From Mya arenaria (taxonomy: Eukaryota > Mollusca > Bivalvia > Myida > Myidae), in the NCBI RefSeq assembly GCF_026914265.1, contig NC_069135.1, positions 1,195,001-1,259,000 of the forward strand: DNA of 64,000 nucleotides, read 5' to 3'. Of this stretch, positions 35,232-48,413 are shown in pieces. Made by a program: the position numbers and the translations under genes. Under the pieces are notes generated by a model that did not search any database, was not told the origin of the DNA, and saw only the letters and a list, made by a program, of their open reading frames with translations. Position 1 is the stretch's first letter; each line of letters opens with the position of its first letter.

Positions 35232-36739
35232 TGACTGCTTTATTAGTGCCTAGGTTTCTTAAATATGATTATAGCGGGAATTGGAGATCCATAACTCAGT
35301 TTGCAGTAGTCATATGAAATCAAAGCAACTATAGAGTTTATACAGAATTATAAGAGTTCTATTTTGTTTCATGCACTCTCTATAATGACGGATCTTTTAA
35401 TATTCTCCCGTCCAGGTGGTCAATTTAGCAAAATTATAGACATACATGTATGAAAAAGACTCAAATGTGAAGTGTAATTACTTCTTTAAAATATTATCAC
35501 ATTTGCTCTGCATTCATTACCAACAAGAGTAAAAACATTCCTTTTTATATATTCAGTTAAAACTATGGTATTTTAGTCTAACATGTTAAATTAACTTCAT
35601 TAGTCTAAAAAAAATTCATAAGAATGATATTAGGTTATGATTAAATTTGTGATGAGGGTAGAATTATATATATGAATTTAAATATTCGAATAATCTTTAA
35701 ACAGTATATTGATTTTAATGAATATAAGTTGGAAAATGCGAATTTATATAAAAATGAATTTATAATTGACCAATGCTTACCATTGTCTTCAATCATTAAT
35801 CATTGTTATACTCCACCATGGAAGATCTTCATGTTTGAACTTCAAATCATATGATAACAAGTGTGTGTTACATTACTATGCACGTTATGTTTATGTATGT
35901 TGTATTTTAAAATAGCAAATTTGTTAAAACTCCATTAAACAAAATGTAAAATGCTTTATGTTGAATGTGTTGTTACCTGTTCTTGAAAAATGAGTTATGT
36001 GGAAGGACATCAGTTGTCAGGTCTTCGAGTTGTTAGTTTTTCCTCAAGGAAGTTTGACACAAACTAGTTGAGCCACTAATTTTTACAATAAACCATTCAT
36101 TACTCAGGCCTTGTCAGGTGTCTATATTGCATAATGTTTTCTCTTGATTTAATATATATAAATATAATATAAATTGGACACTGTGTACTGTAATAATCAT
36201 CATCGTGTTAAATCTTTGCGAATTTCTTTAGTGACCACTTTTTGTACAGGGTGATGACAGTATACTACATTCAAATGATTCAATTAGTATGTTTGTTTTA
36301 TTGTATTGTTTACATACATACTCCTTCTGACATGAATATTTCCAAGAAAGTAACTCGATACAAGAAAAGTAAACTGTATCATCGTGTACAAATCATGGGA
36401 CCACATGGTTGATATTTCCAATTATAATGAATTATGTAATGCAAAGTGGGTAGTCCTTCATGTAAAACTGTGTGTATTGTACTGTCAGAGTGAGTAATGT
36501 ATGTTCAAGTATTTTGCTGTGACTGTGACATGTAGTACCTGAAGCAATGTCAATAAGCTGTAAATGCTGAATGTTTTCATTGCTGTACATGTATATTGTT
36601 CCTAATTGTTATTTTGAAGATAGATATTTATGAAAATAAAATGAGAACAAATTAATATACTTCTTTAAACAATTTTCTTTCAGTTCCATTTGCAATTAAG
36701 CTGGTCTTTTCAAGAGAAGAAAAGTCCCTTATTATCACA
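35232..36739 (+). other. MANF 3' flank, module C
   Basis: Counterpart of 11464-12939; AT-rich, no exon seen. A small AT insertion near 35740 distinguishes it. Confidence 0.4.
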
Positions 36740-37703
36740 AAATTGAGTCGTCGTCTTTATACACCACTGCTTCACAATGAGAAGTGGGGGCTATATTGGA
36801 ATCATACGCGTCCTCACGTCTGTCCGTCAGTCGGTCCATCCCGTTTTTGTCCGCTCCATATCCGTCTCATTCATGATGGCCAGATCTTTTTTATTGATAG
36901 GCGGAAATGACCAACATAGCATGAGTGCAAAATACCAGTGTGACAGTGTCCCTATCTTTAGATCAAGGTCACAGCATCTTTCTGGACTTGGATTGTGTTG
37001 CTATATAACTGGGTTCCCATGGTCAGGGAAGTGGGGTTTTTTTTACTTTTTCAAGGTCAAGGAAAATTTGGTATATTTTATTTGTTTAGGGTTATATTTA
37101 ACCTGAGACCGAGGGTCGTGGAAATGATTTGGAAAATAGCGGAAAAAAGGAACTAAATTTGAAAAAAATAACAAAAAATGGTGACTTAAAAAGTCTATAT
37201 ATTATACAAGGAGAGGTGGTCAGGGTTTGTTGGCGTACAAGACCCGAGCCCCTTCAAGGAAAGGTCACATTAACTTTCTGAACTTGGTGTGGTCCATCCC
37301 GTTTTTTTACTCTTTCACGGTCTGATTTAAGCATTATTTGGCAGAAGTGACCACCACAGCCTAAGATGTGTCCCGCACAGGACCCATGTCCTTGCAATCA
37401 AGGTCAAGGTCACAGCAAATTTGTGAAATTTGTATGTTTTACAATATAAGCCATACTGATAATAGTTATATCCGGTTCATATCTTTGTATACGAATGTCC
37501 GACTTTAAAATTATTAGAAGAAGTGACCACCATAGAATGAAGACATGTTGGGCACAAAACCCGTGTCCCTACCTTCGACGTAAAAGTCACAACGACCTTC
37601 TGAACTTCGTATGGTATGTCTGTCGGTTTCTCATTTATGACAGAAGTGACCACCAGACCAACCTTCTGAATGTACTATGTTTTGCGTTTCCTCGTTCATT
37701 TTA

Positions 37704-37704
<1 letters not shown>
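36740..37704. repeat. Dispersed repeat with CAAGGTCA motifs, module C copy
   Basis: Same element as 12940-13933, including the GTGGGGGCTATATTGG and AATCAAGGTCAAGGTCACAG blocks. Several small deletions set it apart. Confidence 0.6.

Positions 37705-37769
<65 letters not shown>
37705..37769. repeat. (TA)n tract, single copy in module C
   Basis: About 65 bp of TA. Its left flank equals that of 13934 and its right flank equals that of 15507; the 1.4-kb block between the two module B tracts is absent. Confidence 0.98.
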
Positions 37770-37772
<3 letters not shown>

Positions 37773-39199
37773 GGCATTACTCAAAATGTATTACTTATTT
37801 ATTTAAAAGAATATTAATACAAAGCATAACAAGCATGGTATGGAAACTATTGGACGGATTTAAATTTTGAACATTGATATATAGTAATGTCAAATTGTTC
37901 ATACTGCAGGAATTGATACTTTTGGGACACACTTATGTCATGTTATCTCCCTTTGTACGTAGATTTTATTGCATGGGGATGTGCACCTTGCAAGAAAGAT
38001 AACTCTCGGACCAATTGTTGCAATCTTAACACGTGAGTTTGTGCCCTGAAAACAAAATGTTTGTCCGAGTCAAACCTTAGAACCAACTTGAAGGAATTGA
38101 ATAATACTGGACCAAATGTTGCAACATAACCTCGCCTTAATTCTTGATTTCTTAATAAATAAATTGTTGCATTTTATTCCCCTAGTGTTTTTTTTCGGCA
38201 CTCCATGCAAATTTGCTTTTGCTATAGCATTTCTTCAAACATGGCAAATTAAATTAAAGGCATATATCATCTTTTCGTTTGCGGCACTTGAAAAAGAACA
38301 ATTGTAGTTACTTTGCGTTTTCCCCTTGTTCGGCTTTATAACAAACTTTCTTCAAAAGCGTTTGTCTGAAGCAAGAGAACGTGAGCACAGGGAGAAATTG
38401 AAAGAAACTTTGAACACCAATAGATGGCAATGTAGAGGCGCGCGCTATGGAGAAATTGTTATTCTTAAATGGACTTTCTTGAAAAGTTATCCAAAGCGAT
38501 TTTCGTTATTAAATTCAATGTAACTTTGGGCAGGGGCTGATCCAGGATTTGACGGGAGCGGGGCGTAACTTAGGGGCGTATTGTTTTTACTTGCCACCTC
38601 CCTTCCTCAGAACATAAATTTATTTGATTTAAATGTTGGCAGGTGGGATTAGGGTAGTCCATATAAACAGCTGCGTCAGAGTCTTTGACGATTTTTTGAT
38701 TTGGCGACAAGATATATTTAGGGAACAAGATGAATATTCAAATGTAAAAAGGTTCCCTAAATTTGCATTCTTGTGACTAGGTTTGGCGGTACTCTTTTCT
38801 TTCAGATATATTTTGGCTTCACATAAATGTTATTATATTTAGGTCGACTTTTTTCCCAACTTAACAACGTCATCTGCTTTAACTCATCTCCCTTACTGTT
38901 ACTACAGTGAATTTGCACACTATGCCAGACGAACAGAAGCTGAAATTTTAATTACCTTAAGTCTATTTTACTTTTGGATATACATGAAAACATTTATAAA
39001 AGCATTTTAGTTATTTTATTTATATAATTTACAATTTACCTGTAGTCTACAAGTTCACCCAAGACTTTTGTAACACTGATCGAAGAAAAGGATGAAAATA
39101 TTTTGATTTGCATATATACACATATTTACATTAAAGACATTAGTTTAGGCATTATTTATGTCATGAAGATACATTGGAACAACACAAAGTATACATATA
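37770..39199. other. Intergenic, module C
   Basis: Counterpart of 15508-17363, including the two unassigned candidate exons (about 37909-38032, degraded; 38308-38523, open) and lacking the 420-bp block found at 16805-17225. Nothing else recognised. Confidence 0.45.
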
Positions 39200-39373
39200 C
39201 AGTAAGAACTCGCTATTTCGAAGTCGTTGGGGCCTCGATAATGACTTCGAGGTAACGAACACTCGATATAACAGAAATACAATCAGTGTATGACTGAGCC
39301 CAAAATATTAGAAAACAGTTTGACAAAACCATAACATCGAAATAACAGAGTTCGACATAGCGAGTTTCCACTG
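39200..39373. mobile_element. Short TIR element (pogo/Tigger-like MITE), module C copy
   Basis: Orthologous insertion to 17364-17536, with left end CAGTAAGAACTCGC and right end GAGTTTCCACTG. It is shared by both modules at the same place, so it predates the duplication. Confidence 0.6.
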
Positions 39374-40023
39374 TGTCATCATAAGGATAGAGGAGATAGG
39401 TTACATCTCATTTTAAAACCACTCCCTTGTTGTAATATATTTCAATAAATGATGTTTACAGTATTAACAAAAGTAAATCAAACTGAAGAAGGCATTACAG
39501 AAATTGTGAAATTCCATTATTTGTTTTAAATATTTTAGCCTATGAAAAATGAAATCAATTCGGATCCAACGTGAAATGGTTGAAGGTATGGGTGGGTTTG
39601 CAAGCTTTTTGTCCAGTATAAGTAATTCCTTATAGTAGTAGAGTTACATAGAATGTATAATAATACACTTTGTCTTGGACGAGATTTGATAGATTATTCC
39701 AGAAAGTTGTCTTCTTGTTACACATGGTTCTCGTCGTGACTTCAGTATTTCAAAACCAAACCTCCGAAGCAAGTTGAGTTCCTCCAGTGAAAATTATGTG
39801 TGCATCAAGCTGGACTTTCTCAAATAAAGTTTTATTTAGTAGTGCCGGACACATTCCAAAGTTTGTCTTATGAATGACTTTCACATTATGTCAAATGATT
39901 GCCTGTCAATGATGGATTTTAATGACCTCAATGCATGAACAAACGACATTAAGTACAATGAGGCCAAGCAATCCCATGTTTATGCGCGTTATTCATGCGA
40001 ACGGGAAGTTGTCTATTGTGTGG
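39374..40023 (-). other. TLR copy 2 3' flank
   Basis: Probable 3' UTR and flank of the TLR. It holds about 225 bp (39830-40053) next to the stop that has no counterpart in module B; the extra sequence also supplies the last residues and stop codon of TLR copy 2. Confidence 0.45.
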
Positions 40024-42894
40024 CTAATTAATGCATGTATATCCATTGTTGGAAGAAGTGTTTCTGTTGAATAAACTTTGGTTTACAGCAATCGGTGTGT
40101 CGTCTATTTTTTCAATAATGTCAATCAGTTCTCTCCAAAAGGCAATCATTTCCTGACTTCCGCCCCTTTCCGGAAAGTCCAGATAGCACCTCCTTTTGAT
40201 TTCCAACGTGTCCTTTGACCAGCCAGAATCCGGCGTGGACTGCAAGAAAAGTCCAAAGAACATTGGTTTTCCCCGTCTCAAAGACTCCTCCTGTGCCATA
40301 TGTAGGGCAATCTTCCATTCGTCTTCAGATTCGCACCTCTTGGTTATAACAAACAGCGCCGCTCTGCTTATATGTATAGCATTCGCAATTAAACTGTACT
40401 TGTTTTGCCCCGGCACAATATAGTCGGGGAGGAACAACTTATAGCCATCTCTTGTGAGATGGGGCTCTAGGGTCTCGCTTACAAAAGTGTTGGTATCTGC
40501 ATTGGATGCCACGTACACATGGTATCGGAACTTGTTCACCTCTTCAGCAATGCTGTCAATGGACGTATAGCCAGCTCGTTTGACTATTTTTCGAGAAGTC
40601 ACATAGTACCAGTAGCTTATTTTCCATCTGAACCTATGAACTAACACGCCGACAACTATTACAATTACAATAATCAAAAGTATTGTGCTGACTATTATGA
40701 CATCAAGGTATGATTTACATTGCTTATCAAGATATATAATTTTCTCTTCCAGATCATTCTTAGAATTTATTACTTCTTTCGTCATGTTGTCGTTGTGAAA
40801 AAAGTTGCACTCAGAAATATTCACGTACAGAGTGGGACATGAACCCATATGCTCTAAAACCCATTTTAAAAAATCAAGATTTTCACATGTGCATTTGATG
40901 TGGTTGTTTGTCATGTTCACATGCATCCGATTCCGGCCGCTAGAGCTTGTCTCTGAAATATTCTTCAGTGCGTTTCTTACACTCTGTGGGAGAGTCCATA
41001 TGTGGTTGTTGCTCATGTCGAGCATTCGCAAGTGTTTCAAGTGCGAGATATTCAGACCAAAAGATGTAAATATATTGAAGGACATATTGAAAACTTCCAG
41101 GTCTTTTTGGTGTTGGAGTAGGTCAGGTTCCAAACTTTCAATTCTATTGAATGATATATCCAAGTCCTTTAAATGTGTGTTGTTTGCAAATAAGCGCGAA
41201 CCATTCTTCTGAATCGGATTGAACAAGAGATTGCCATGAAGATTCAATCTTTTAAGATTCGGAAAACCATCAAAGAAATGTACATTCACTTGTGTTGCAA
41301 AATTAAGGCTAAGGTCAATATTTTCAACTTTTTCCAAACCATGGGTTGGTCCTTCCCAACAAAACAGCAACGAGCACGCCGCGGATATAGTTTTCAACTT
41401 ATTATTTGGGTCAAAACATAATTCAAAAATAGGGTATCCAATTTTACTGTAACTTATATCTATTTCCTCAATTTTCGGTGGGAGAAAACCAGTGACCGAA
41501 CATCTAGGAATGAAATATTCTGGAGTCGGGCAGGTGTTCGGCACTGGAACATGATGTCTGTAATTATTCATATGCACCTGCATGTCTGCAAAGAAATCAT
41601 GCTCAGCTGCAGTAGACGATAGATATGCCAAATTGTTGCGTGAGGACGCATGTGCTTCCGTCGTTGTCATGCGCGGATTGTGGAGCCGGCCAGTTGTGCG
41701 AACATGCTTCTTCGGACTTAACGAACTCCATATTCCTATATCATCATTGAAAAAGTTAAAAGATACGTCGAGCTTCTTTAAATTTTTCATGAAGTAAACG
41801 TAAAAAATGTAAAATCCAAGTTCAAACTCGTTTCTTGAAATATTAATTTCCTCAACTGACGGCAAAAGTTGGAATACTTCCTTTTCAACGTTGTTCACTG
41901 CATTATATTGCAATGAAAGGTATTTCAAATTTCTTAGGTTTTGAAATGGAGTTACGATTTTTGAGGTTATGGTGGTGCCACAGCTCAGAAACTGACCATT
42001 TTCAACGTGGTTCATGATTATTGTTTCCATTTTTTTGTTCAAACTGCTCGCCGCCTTTGTCAGACCATCCAATCCTAATTCAAAATTTTCAGACAAATCT
42101 AGATAAACCAAATGCGTCATGTTTACAAAAGCGTCTGCTGCAATATCTTTTACGCCACATTTTAAAACCGACAAGTGTGTCACGTAAATCAAATTTTCAA
42201 ATGACTTATTCGTTATGTTTGTTTCACAAAACTCCAAGTATCGCCACGGCGGTAGAACCATATCGCCCGATATTCGCACCGTATTAAGCTTTGACATCTC
42301 TTGAAACACAGGACCAAATGAAATATCTGTCATACCATCAAGCCATAGTTCTTCCAAACTGTTTCGAAGTTTCCATATGGCCATCTCAGGGTAACCCTTT
42401 CCACGATTGTACGTTCCCGTTGTTGCGTACATTCTCAATTCTTTGAGTGAATTTAAATTTCCAAACAAGTTCTCGCTTGTGTTATAGGTCAATGCCATCT
42501 GGTCGTTGTTTGATATATTTAAATACCGTAGCTTTCCTAGTCCTGTGAAAGTTGTGTTTTTAATTGTAGCGTTCTTTGTTCCCAATGTTGTGTTGAACAG
42601 ATCTAATACTATTAGTGACTCATAGTTCTCAAATGGCGTGCTTGTATAAGTCACCAAGTCTTCGAGTCTTGTGGATGACATATTTAGGACCAGGGTAATA
42701 GCAGCTGGTATCTGCGTCGGCACATATGTTACGTTGGTGAATGAGCAGTCCACGATAATACCATTTTCAGTTGGGTGTTTCTCGCAGGCGCAGGATGTGT
42801 TCTTGCTGACACAGGCACAGTCATTGCATGGCAAATCACAGTAAACGAATTCCACTGACAGGAAGATCACTAGTAGAAGGCTTGCAGTCCACAT
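40024..42894 (-). CDS. Toll-like receptor, copy 2 (single coding exon)
   Basis: 956-residue TLR with the same layout as copy 1: signal peptide, LRRNT, leucine-rich repeats, LRRCT, one membrane helix, TIR with BB-loop LPDYIVPG and FW box 3. The differences seem concentrated in the ectodomain. The LRRNT gains two cysteine pairs (CNDCACVSKNTSCACEKHP), and there are substitutions in the early LRRs (TTGTYNRGKGYPEMAI against TTGALLGNGYPEMAI) and around the HVRTTGRLHNPRM loop. The TIR is nearly unchanged. The tail is 12 residues longer (...SSNNGYTCIN). The acceptor-like CTTTCAG upstream of the ATG is conserved, as is the divergent placement with M13 copy 3. A retained open frame of this length argues that it is functional. 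Confidence 0.95.
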   Translation of the reverse strand: MWTASLLLVIFLSVEFVYCDLPCNDCACVSKNTSCACEKHPTENGIIVDCSFTNVTYVPTQIPAAITLVLNMSSTRLEDLVTYTSTPFENYESLIVLDLFNTTLGTKNATIKNTTFTGLGKLRYLNISNNDQMALTYNTSENLFGNLNSLKELRMYATTGTYNRGKGYPEMAIWKLRNSLEELWLDGMTDISFGPVFQEMSKLNTVRISGDMVLPPWRYLEFCETNITNKSFENLIYVTHLSVLKCGVKDIAADAFVNMTHLVYLDLSENFELGLDGLTKAASSLNKKMETIIMNHVENGQFLSCGTTITSKIVTPFQNLRNLKYLSLQYNAVNNVEKEVFQLLPSVEEINISRNEFELGFYIFYVYFMKNLKKLDVSFNFFNDDIGIWSSLSPKKHVRTTGRLHNPRMTTTEAHASSRNNLAYLSSTAAEHDFFADMQVHMNNYRHHVPVPNTCPTPEYFIPRCSVTGFLPPKIEEIDISYSKIGYPIFELCFDPNNKLKTISAACSLLFCWEGPTHGLEKVENIDLSLNFATQVNVHFFDGFPNLKRLNLHGNLLFNPIQKNGSRLFANNTHLKDLDISFNRIESLEPDLLQHQKDLEVFNMSFNIFTSFGLNISHLKHLRMLDMSNNHIWTLPQSVRNALKNISETSSSGRNRMHVNMTNNHIKCTCENLDFLKWVLEHMGSCPTLYVNISECNFFHNDNMTKEVINSKNDLEEKIIYLDKQCKSYLDVIIVSTILLIIVIVIVVGVLVHRFRWKISYWYYVTSRKIVKRAGYTSIDSIAEEVNKFRYHVYVASNADTNTFVSETLEPHLTRDGYKLFLPDYIVPGQNKYSLIANAIHISRAALFVITKRCESEDEWKIALHMAQEESLRRGKPMFFGLFLQSTPDSGWSKDTLEIKRRCYLDFPERGGSQEMIAFWRELIDIIEKIDDTPIAVNQSLFNRNTSSNNGYTCIN

Positions 42895-44210
42895 CGCGAA
42901 TGATCTGAAAGGCGATGATTGTCTTTGTTATAATTAAAATATAATGCGAAATCAAGTTCACATGATGTAAGATGTATCCTTTACTTGAAAAACAACCATT
43001 TTCAGTTGTGTTAATATTTGCATGGCATTGATCAATATGCTCTGTGTTAAACAAAGATGGTTAAAGAAATACCAAAATAGAAACGAGGCAGTAAAGAATT
43101 AAATATTAAAAGCTACCTGTAAAGCGCGTTATTCCTCATCATCCCATCGAAACTGTAACCGAACGCTAGTTTGATTATTATAATAGACAGGAAGATAATG
43201 ATGAGTGGCTAGTTGAAGATTGTGCATTACAAGTTGAAACTCGCATTTAATTTCCTTGATTTTAATGTTAAAGGTCTTAAAACTAAAAATAAGATTGGTG
43301 GTTTGTTTCCTGTTCAATTTTCTAATTTGAACGTGTTTTTGTTGTTGTTTTAAATGGTCTGTATAATTTTAATGTTTTTTTATTAATACAAATGAAGTCT
43401 ATTTCGGCCAAAAAAAAAAGAACAGAAAAAATAAATTATGATATTGGTCGTTATAACGTCTATCCGTGTTGTTATACGTATTAAAGGGACTCGCTCATGT
43501 TTTTGATATTTTTTTTCACGGTATTGGGTCTAAAAACACTTATATTATAATCATTATTCTCCTTAACACCGAAATTCAAGAAAAATATTCAATTTAAGTA
43601 TAAAAACGCTCTGGTTTAGTTGGGGAGCATCTCCACGCTGGAACAGTAAAGAACAAATTAGAAAACTGACAACAAAACCTCTCGCCCACGAGGACTCTAA
43701 TATGACCTCAGGGGTGAATTAACCTTGACGCCTTTTGTTGTTAAGCGTTACCAACGCTATTCAAAATCGTGGACTACAATGACAATATCAGACCATCAAC
43801 TTCTGTTTACTGGTTCCAGCACTCAGTAGCTTAATGTCTTAACAATCCTAATGACTTTCCACTCATAGAGTCGTCATAAAAAGTGCAGTTTACAAAACAT
43901 GAGCGAGTCAATTTAAATCTATCGGAGAGACCATCATTTCTAAACTAATAAGGTGAACTTAAATTGGTTGTTCCTTTAGATCTAATTAAGATTAATATCA
44001 AGCGCTAATCCATTTGCTTGAGCTGACAGCTCAATTTTTGTATACATTTGTAGGGATAAAGTTCAATACAATCATAAATACCCAAATAATCGGAGATTAA
44101 TATATAATAATATCAAAATCAGCTCATTCTTTTTCAAAATGGAGTTTTTAAGATCAGTTTTCTAAAATGATACACTTCACGCAGTTAAATATAAGCATCC
44201 TTTCTTTAAT
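42895..44210. promoter_or_regulatory. Divergent TLR / M13 intergenic region, module C
   Basis: 1.3 kb between the TLR copy 2 start and the M13 copy 3 start, with the TTAA MITE at 43481-43916. It presumably controls both genes; no specific sites assigned. Confidence 0.5.
43481..43916. mobile_element. TTAA-flanked MITE, module C copy
   Basis: Same ends as 21379-21777 (AGGGACTCGCTCATG and its inverted partner), TTAA on both sides, with small internal insertions. Confidence 0.65.
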
Positions 44211-47200
44211 ATGAGTATTGGATGGACGATACAAGGTGCACAAAAACGAATCGAGCCTTGGAAATATGAAACATTTCGCGGTTATTTTACGGACATCCGT
44301 CGCGCAGCTAGGAAATCCTTGCCTAGTCAGCCCGATAAAGATCTATGCAATTTGCTATGTTTGTCAACAACGCCTGCTGAGTTGGCCGCTACACGTGTAA
44401 AAGTTCCCCGCCACGTGGACCCTGTGATAGTATCGCCGCCAAAAGATCTAGTTCCGGTCAGCAAATCAACCAGGCGACCACGGAATACACCAAGAGTAGA
44501 TAGAAGGCAAACTGTTCGTATACAACAATATAAGGTGTCTTCCTGAAACCCCCACTTTTCAAATTTTGATATAAAAAAGTGGGTGTTTCAGGAATTTTGC
44601 TTTTTCCAATTAACACCTTCCTACGGCCTTAGGTCAAATTATAGCTATAGTCTGTTTCTTAGGATGATTTAATAAAACAAGACAAGTTTTTTTATACATT
44701 TATATCATCTTTTTTTTGGATAATTTAATGGATTTTATTTAATATTATAATGTTAACTTATAAAAATCTTTTTTATATAAAAGAGGCAATATTATAATTG
44801 AACATTAATAGAATAATTATAGTTTTCTTCTTTTTCTTCAGGGTTTCAGGAATATGAAAATTAGAAAGTTTTTTTAATATTTTACATTTATATATATTTT
44901 CTATTGTCACAAATATATACACACGTATGAACGCATGTTCAAGTCAATAAACACAGATTCATCTGCAGTACACATCAGTCAATCAATCACTAATGATGTT
45001 CAAGAAGTTGCGATGCTGCGTCAGAGTATTCCATCGCCGTCATGTCTCCGTTTTCCAAACGTGTTTTCAGGGCTGCTAGTCTTTGCTCGAGCTGACGATA
45101 CTTTCTTTTTTTGACTGGACGAACGCCCCCTGCCTGGTATTGAAGAACCCTAATGTAGCAAGCAGCTTCAATCCGCTTTAGTATGGAAATGATACCGAAG
45201 ATGTTTGGATGAGCATGTCGTACGGCCTTCTTCAATTTACTGTGCCACCCTTCACAATGGTTTGTTGTCCTGGGACCCACAGTTGTATAATGATTCAAAA
45301 TTGGCTTATCACCCTCAACCCACTGTTCTGTTACGTAGTCTGTGAAGGCAGTAACGCTCGCAGGAAGATCCTCCTCCCCTATGGGATAAACATACCAAGT
45401 TTTTTTATATCGTATATATGCACTGTGCTGTTTGTGGATTTTGGTGCTGTTGTTCCATGTTTGTGATATTTTTGTGTTCTCTGTCTTTTGCGTTTACCCT
45501 GTGCCATTAAACGGGGTTAATGTTTAAACATTTGGCTTCTGAACTTGTTTCTGTAGTTTTTCACATACGTATTGATAAGATTCATGTTTTTAGGAATTAT
45601 TTCCAGAAGGCAATCGTTCATGTGGGCGAATTATTATACGATATATATATATATATAATTCAATATGACAATTAAGTACGTATAACTCATAGTCTTGTAC
45701 GCTTATGGTGTTTGTATTAATTTCATGTGTTGATATACATGTAATATTACTCGATAACTACAGCAATTGTTCAACTGATATAGTAGTAGGTTAAATACTT
45801 GTCTCTTTAGTAAGAAATTTTAAATTGATACATGCGTCTCAATTGTATTAAGTAGAAAAATTGAAAAGGGAAACTATTATACTTTCAGAGAAGGTGGACG
45901 GATATTAAAGATGCCCTCCTCTGTAGAAAGGGAAATGAAAACGACCAATGTACACAGAGAGAAAAGGCGATATTTGGTTTCTCTGTTTACTTCGCCTTTG
46001 TCACTATCATCCTGCTGATAATCATTATCATTCTAGTTTCGACTTTGTCATCAAACAACACCACTGTAAGTCTACATGTCCCCATTACAGCTTTAGACAT
46101 GGTCAAGCTAAGCTTGCATTAAACAAGCACACAGTATGCAGTTCTGAAATCTTAAACAAACCTCTTATTAAGTGAAGTACTTTGGAAGTAATGTCGACAA
46201 TTTTAAGTAAATTAAGGTTATTGATTGAAATTTAAAGGCCATTTTATCAAATCGATTAAAATAGTTTTGGATATGTATTGACCGACGCAATCGTTTATTT
46301 ACAGAACAATTCCTCTGCAAACCATGGATCAATAACAGGCCCCGAATTACCTGATTTGGGGTCAACGTCAAATCCAAATGACGGTAAAACAAACGTTTAT
46401 AGGACTACAGCCGACAAATCAACAAACAATCCAATTACAATGTCAGCAACATCGGAACTCGCCAACACAAAGTCAATAAGCAACATGACAACAAGTAAAA
46501 ATGCACCAGAGATTGAGTCGACCGTATCGCATTCCTTTTTCGCCAATATAAGTTTGCCAAATTCAAACCTCAAAACGGAAGCTTTTGCTGAAACTAAAAC
46601 TACTGCCACAACCTTTCACACTCTTACAGAAGTAAAGAACAGGCTATCAACGCAAAGCAGTCCGCGAAGTAATTTCACAAAGTCACCAATAACTCAATTT
46701 AGCAAATCATCTACATTTATTCCACCGTTAGCTAATACGACAAGTTCTCCCTTAATCACAAATAGTTCTTACGTTTCAACAACAATGTCTCTTACTGTGA
46801 ACACAACTGTTCAAGTGAAAAGCACAACTTTAGTAAATATTGCCACAGATACATCTACTGCACATGTTATACCATCAAATGTAACGGCTGTTCCAATTGA
46901 AAAACAGGAGGTATCTCCATCCTGCTGGAACCATGTGTGCAATGCAAGCAGTGAAACAAAGCAAAGATCAAAGTTGATTGTTCAACGTCTCCTTGTGATG
47001 ACTTCGTTCAGCATGCATGTGGGAAGTGGGAAGACAATGTTCGCTCATCAATCGACGTTTCTTCCAATAGCCCTTCAACCTCTGTCCGAGAAGAAATACA
47101 ACATAACATGCTGCCCTATATAAAAGGTATAACCCTATTAAAGCTCTTGCAGTTTTCTGTGTACCACTTTCACAGGCTCAGGTTATCATTAGATTCGTAT

Positions 47201-48368
47201 TTATGATCCTTGTTTATTTCTTAATACTATATTTTAGAAATTGTTGAACTCCCGCATTCGGAAAAAGATAGCTTTGCAATGCTGTTGGTCAAGTCTGTCT
47301 ACAAACGATGTATGCAAGCCAACACAGAGGGAACAGGAATCCCGCAACACGACGGTAATACTATCATAATTGGCATTCGGGGCAAATCCAATGCCATGAC
47401 TAGATAAATTTTCATGCAAAACTTAATGTAATGGAAATTAATGTGCATAAATACATAATATTTTTTATTATTGTTATATTTTGTTATATACTATTTTAAA
47501 ACGATTTGATTAAACAAAGAGGTATAAGCATGTGGAATCAAGTTGCTTGCTTGTAAAGAACCCATCATACTACACTACTACTTAACAAGTATATTTTATG
47601 AAGTTGAGCAGGATCGACTGTGACTTTTCTTTGATATATATTTCAACCTTAACATTCTCACACACACACAATCGTTATATTGACCATATAGCAATGCGGG
47701 ATGTCAGGACCATAATTGCCGTCATAGACTTGCACGACAACGCTTCGCTTGATATCAGTGTTCCGGAATTACTGAAGGTTGTGCTAAATAGATTTCGAGT
47801 CACTCCTTTCTTTCAACTATCATACCAACCGTTGTTCAACTCAAAAGATCAGCAGGAACTCGCTTTAAAGGTACTCGTGCCCTTTCACGTGTATATTGCT
47901 TTATGACATCGCGATTATTAGTAGTGCATTTTTCAAATACATGGAAGGCGATTCATAATGCAGTTGTATATATGGAGCAAGTCCAGCAAGCAACTTTATA
48001 GGGATCTTGGTTAACGACACATGTCATCGTTAAATCATCCTGTAAAGTGTTTTGTAATTATACTCTTCTTCCGGTATTCAGATTGAGCCTCCAACAGCAG
48101 ACGCCGACTTGGAACTACACGTCGTAAATGGGACTTTAGTGGTAACACCCCAAGACTCTAATATAACTTGCAATATGAAAATATGCATTGGTAATGTGAA
48201 CAATATAGGCATATCTTATGTGGGCAAGGAAACTGTCCAAACAAACAATATACATTACGAGTATGTGTAATTCACATTGAGTTTGAACGCTTTAAACGAA
48301 GTAGATGATTCTAATTGCTCGCGGAAACAAACATCAGCAAATGCAATTCATCGTGTTTTATTATCATA

Positions 48369-48413
<45 letters not shown>

